Shown here piece by piece: positions 15,174 through 15,569 of a stretch of DNA of 15,569 nt (position 1 is the stretch's first letter; the number at the start of each line of letters is the position of its first letter). Origin of the DNA: Gnomoniopsis sp. IMI 355080 (lineage: Eukaryota; Ascomycota; Sordariomycetes; Diaporthales; Gnomoniaceae); assembly GCA_027946555.1 (NCBI GenBank), contig JAPEVC010000418.1, positions 1-15,569 of the forward strand, given 5' to 3'. The notes under the pieces were generated by a model. It had not been told where the DNA came from and searched no databases. It saw only the letters and a list, made by a program, of their open reading frames with translations. The translations under genes were made by a program, and so were the position numbers.

Positions 15174-15569
15174 TCTATTATTATGTTTTATCTAGAATTA
15201 AAGGGGGGGGGCTTTTAGCCCCTCCTAAATCCCCTCCCTCTTAAAGGATAAAGGAACCTATAACTATATCTAGCCTATGTTAAAATAAGTATCATATTTC
15301 TATATTTCTTCTTTTATCTATAATAACATGTTTTTAGTGCAGTTAATTACCCTTGAGTCCCTTAAGAGGTTTAGATGCTATAAAAACTAACAGATAAAGT
15401 AGGAAAGTCTTCTCCTTGCGGTGTATATGATTACGTAAGTAAAGGTAATATGCGTAGCTGAAGGTAAATTAAGATAAAGGAATTTATCTTAATAAAGGAT
15501 GGTTTATTAGTCCTTTTTTATTTAACCTTTTAATCCCCCCCCCCCCCCGGAGGGGGGTTTCCCCCCGCT
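15174..15569. other. Terminal spacer with structured elements
   Basis: No protein gene is seen in these 396 bases. They contain a G/C hairpin (15204-15226, loop TTT) and, further on, an 11-bp perfect hairpin ATTAAGATAAA-GGAA-TTTATCTTAAT (15465-15490) with a GNRA-type loop. A smaller stem AAAGGA/TCCTTT follows at about 15495-15517. Bases 15398-15408 read TAGGAAAGTCT, similar to the first conserved region of RNase P RNA. The last 35 bases are runs of C and G able to fold back. Confidence 0.5.
15204..15226. repeat. GC hairpin after the post-atp6 ORF
   Basis: GGGGCT (15208-15213) pairs with AGCCCC (15217-15222) around TTT. The stem continues with G residues against TCCT using G-T wobbles to about 10 pairs. 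It lies about 30 bases after the stop of the preceding ORF, so it could mark a transcript end or processing site; this is a guess from position. Confidence 0.6.

Noticed and set aside
1..15569. CRISPR array, phage or bacterial defence island
   Set aside because: Code 4 use, group I introns and respiratory genes show fungal mitochondrial DNA; no spaced repeats or bacterial genes are present.

Overview
This window looks like a stretch of fungal mitochondrial DNA, most likely from a filamentous ascomycete (Pezizomycotina). It is AT-rich, every gene lies on the + strand, and TGA must be read as tryptophan (genetic code 4) to keep cox2, nad5, atp6 and the intron ORFs open. The block cox2 - nad4L - nad5, with nad4L and nad5 overlapping by one base, is common in Pezizomycotina. 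Large intron-rich mitogenomes of the Helotiales (Leotiomycetes) are a plausible guess for the closest relatives, but the window alone does not settle that.

Layout: trnG(UCC) (113-183); a spacer; an unrecognised 196-residue ORF (547-1137); a hairpin-rich spacer; trnM(CAU) (1346-1418) and a copy of its 3' half (1515-1544); cox2 in four exons (1652-1882, 3211-3339, 4480-4773, 6743-6841) interrupted by three group I introns. Introns 1 and 2 carry endonuclease ORFs fused in frame to the upstream exon (GIY-YIG, then LAGLIDADG). Intron 3 carries a freestanding GIY-YIG ORF. Between cox2 and nad4L lie two small unrecognised ORFs that overlap by one base (6847-7167 and 7167-7505), a degenerate tRNA-like element (7572-7643) and a long G/C-run hairpin.

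nad4L (7768-8037) is followed by nad5 in two exons (8037-9036, 11195-12162), split by a group I intron with a divergent GIY-YIG ORF. Next comes a chimeric gene (12338-12865): its leader and roughly first 47 codons are a diverged duplicate of atp6, and the rest is an unrelated unknown tail. Then follow a GC-rich hairpin spacer, atp8 (13141-13299), the intact atp6 (13648-14442), and an unknown 243-codon ORF that starts on the last base of the atp6 stop codon. The last 396 bases hold no convincing gene but contain structured RNA-like sequence.

Functionally the core genes encode subunits of complex IV (cox2), complex I (nad4L, nad5) and ATP synthase (atp8, atp6). The accessory part consists of four homing group I introns, several G/C hairpin elements inserted in spacers, and signs of duplication (atp6 5' part, trnM 3' half). 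The most unusual objects are the atp6-derived chimera, the two overlapping ORFs between cox2 and nad4L, and the nad5-intron GIY-YIG protein that lacks the usual tyrosine of the YIG motif.
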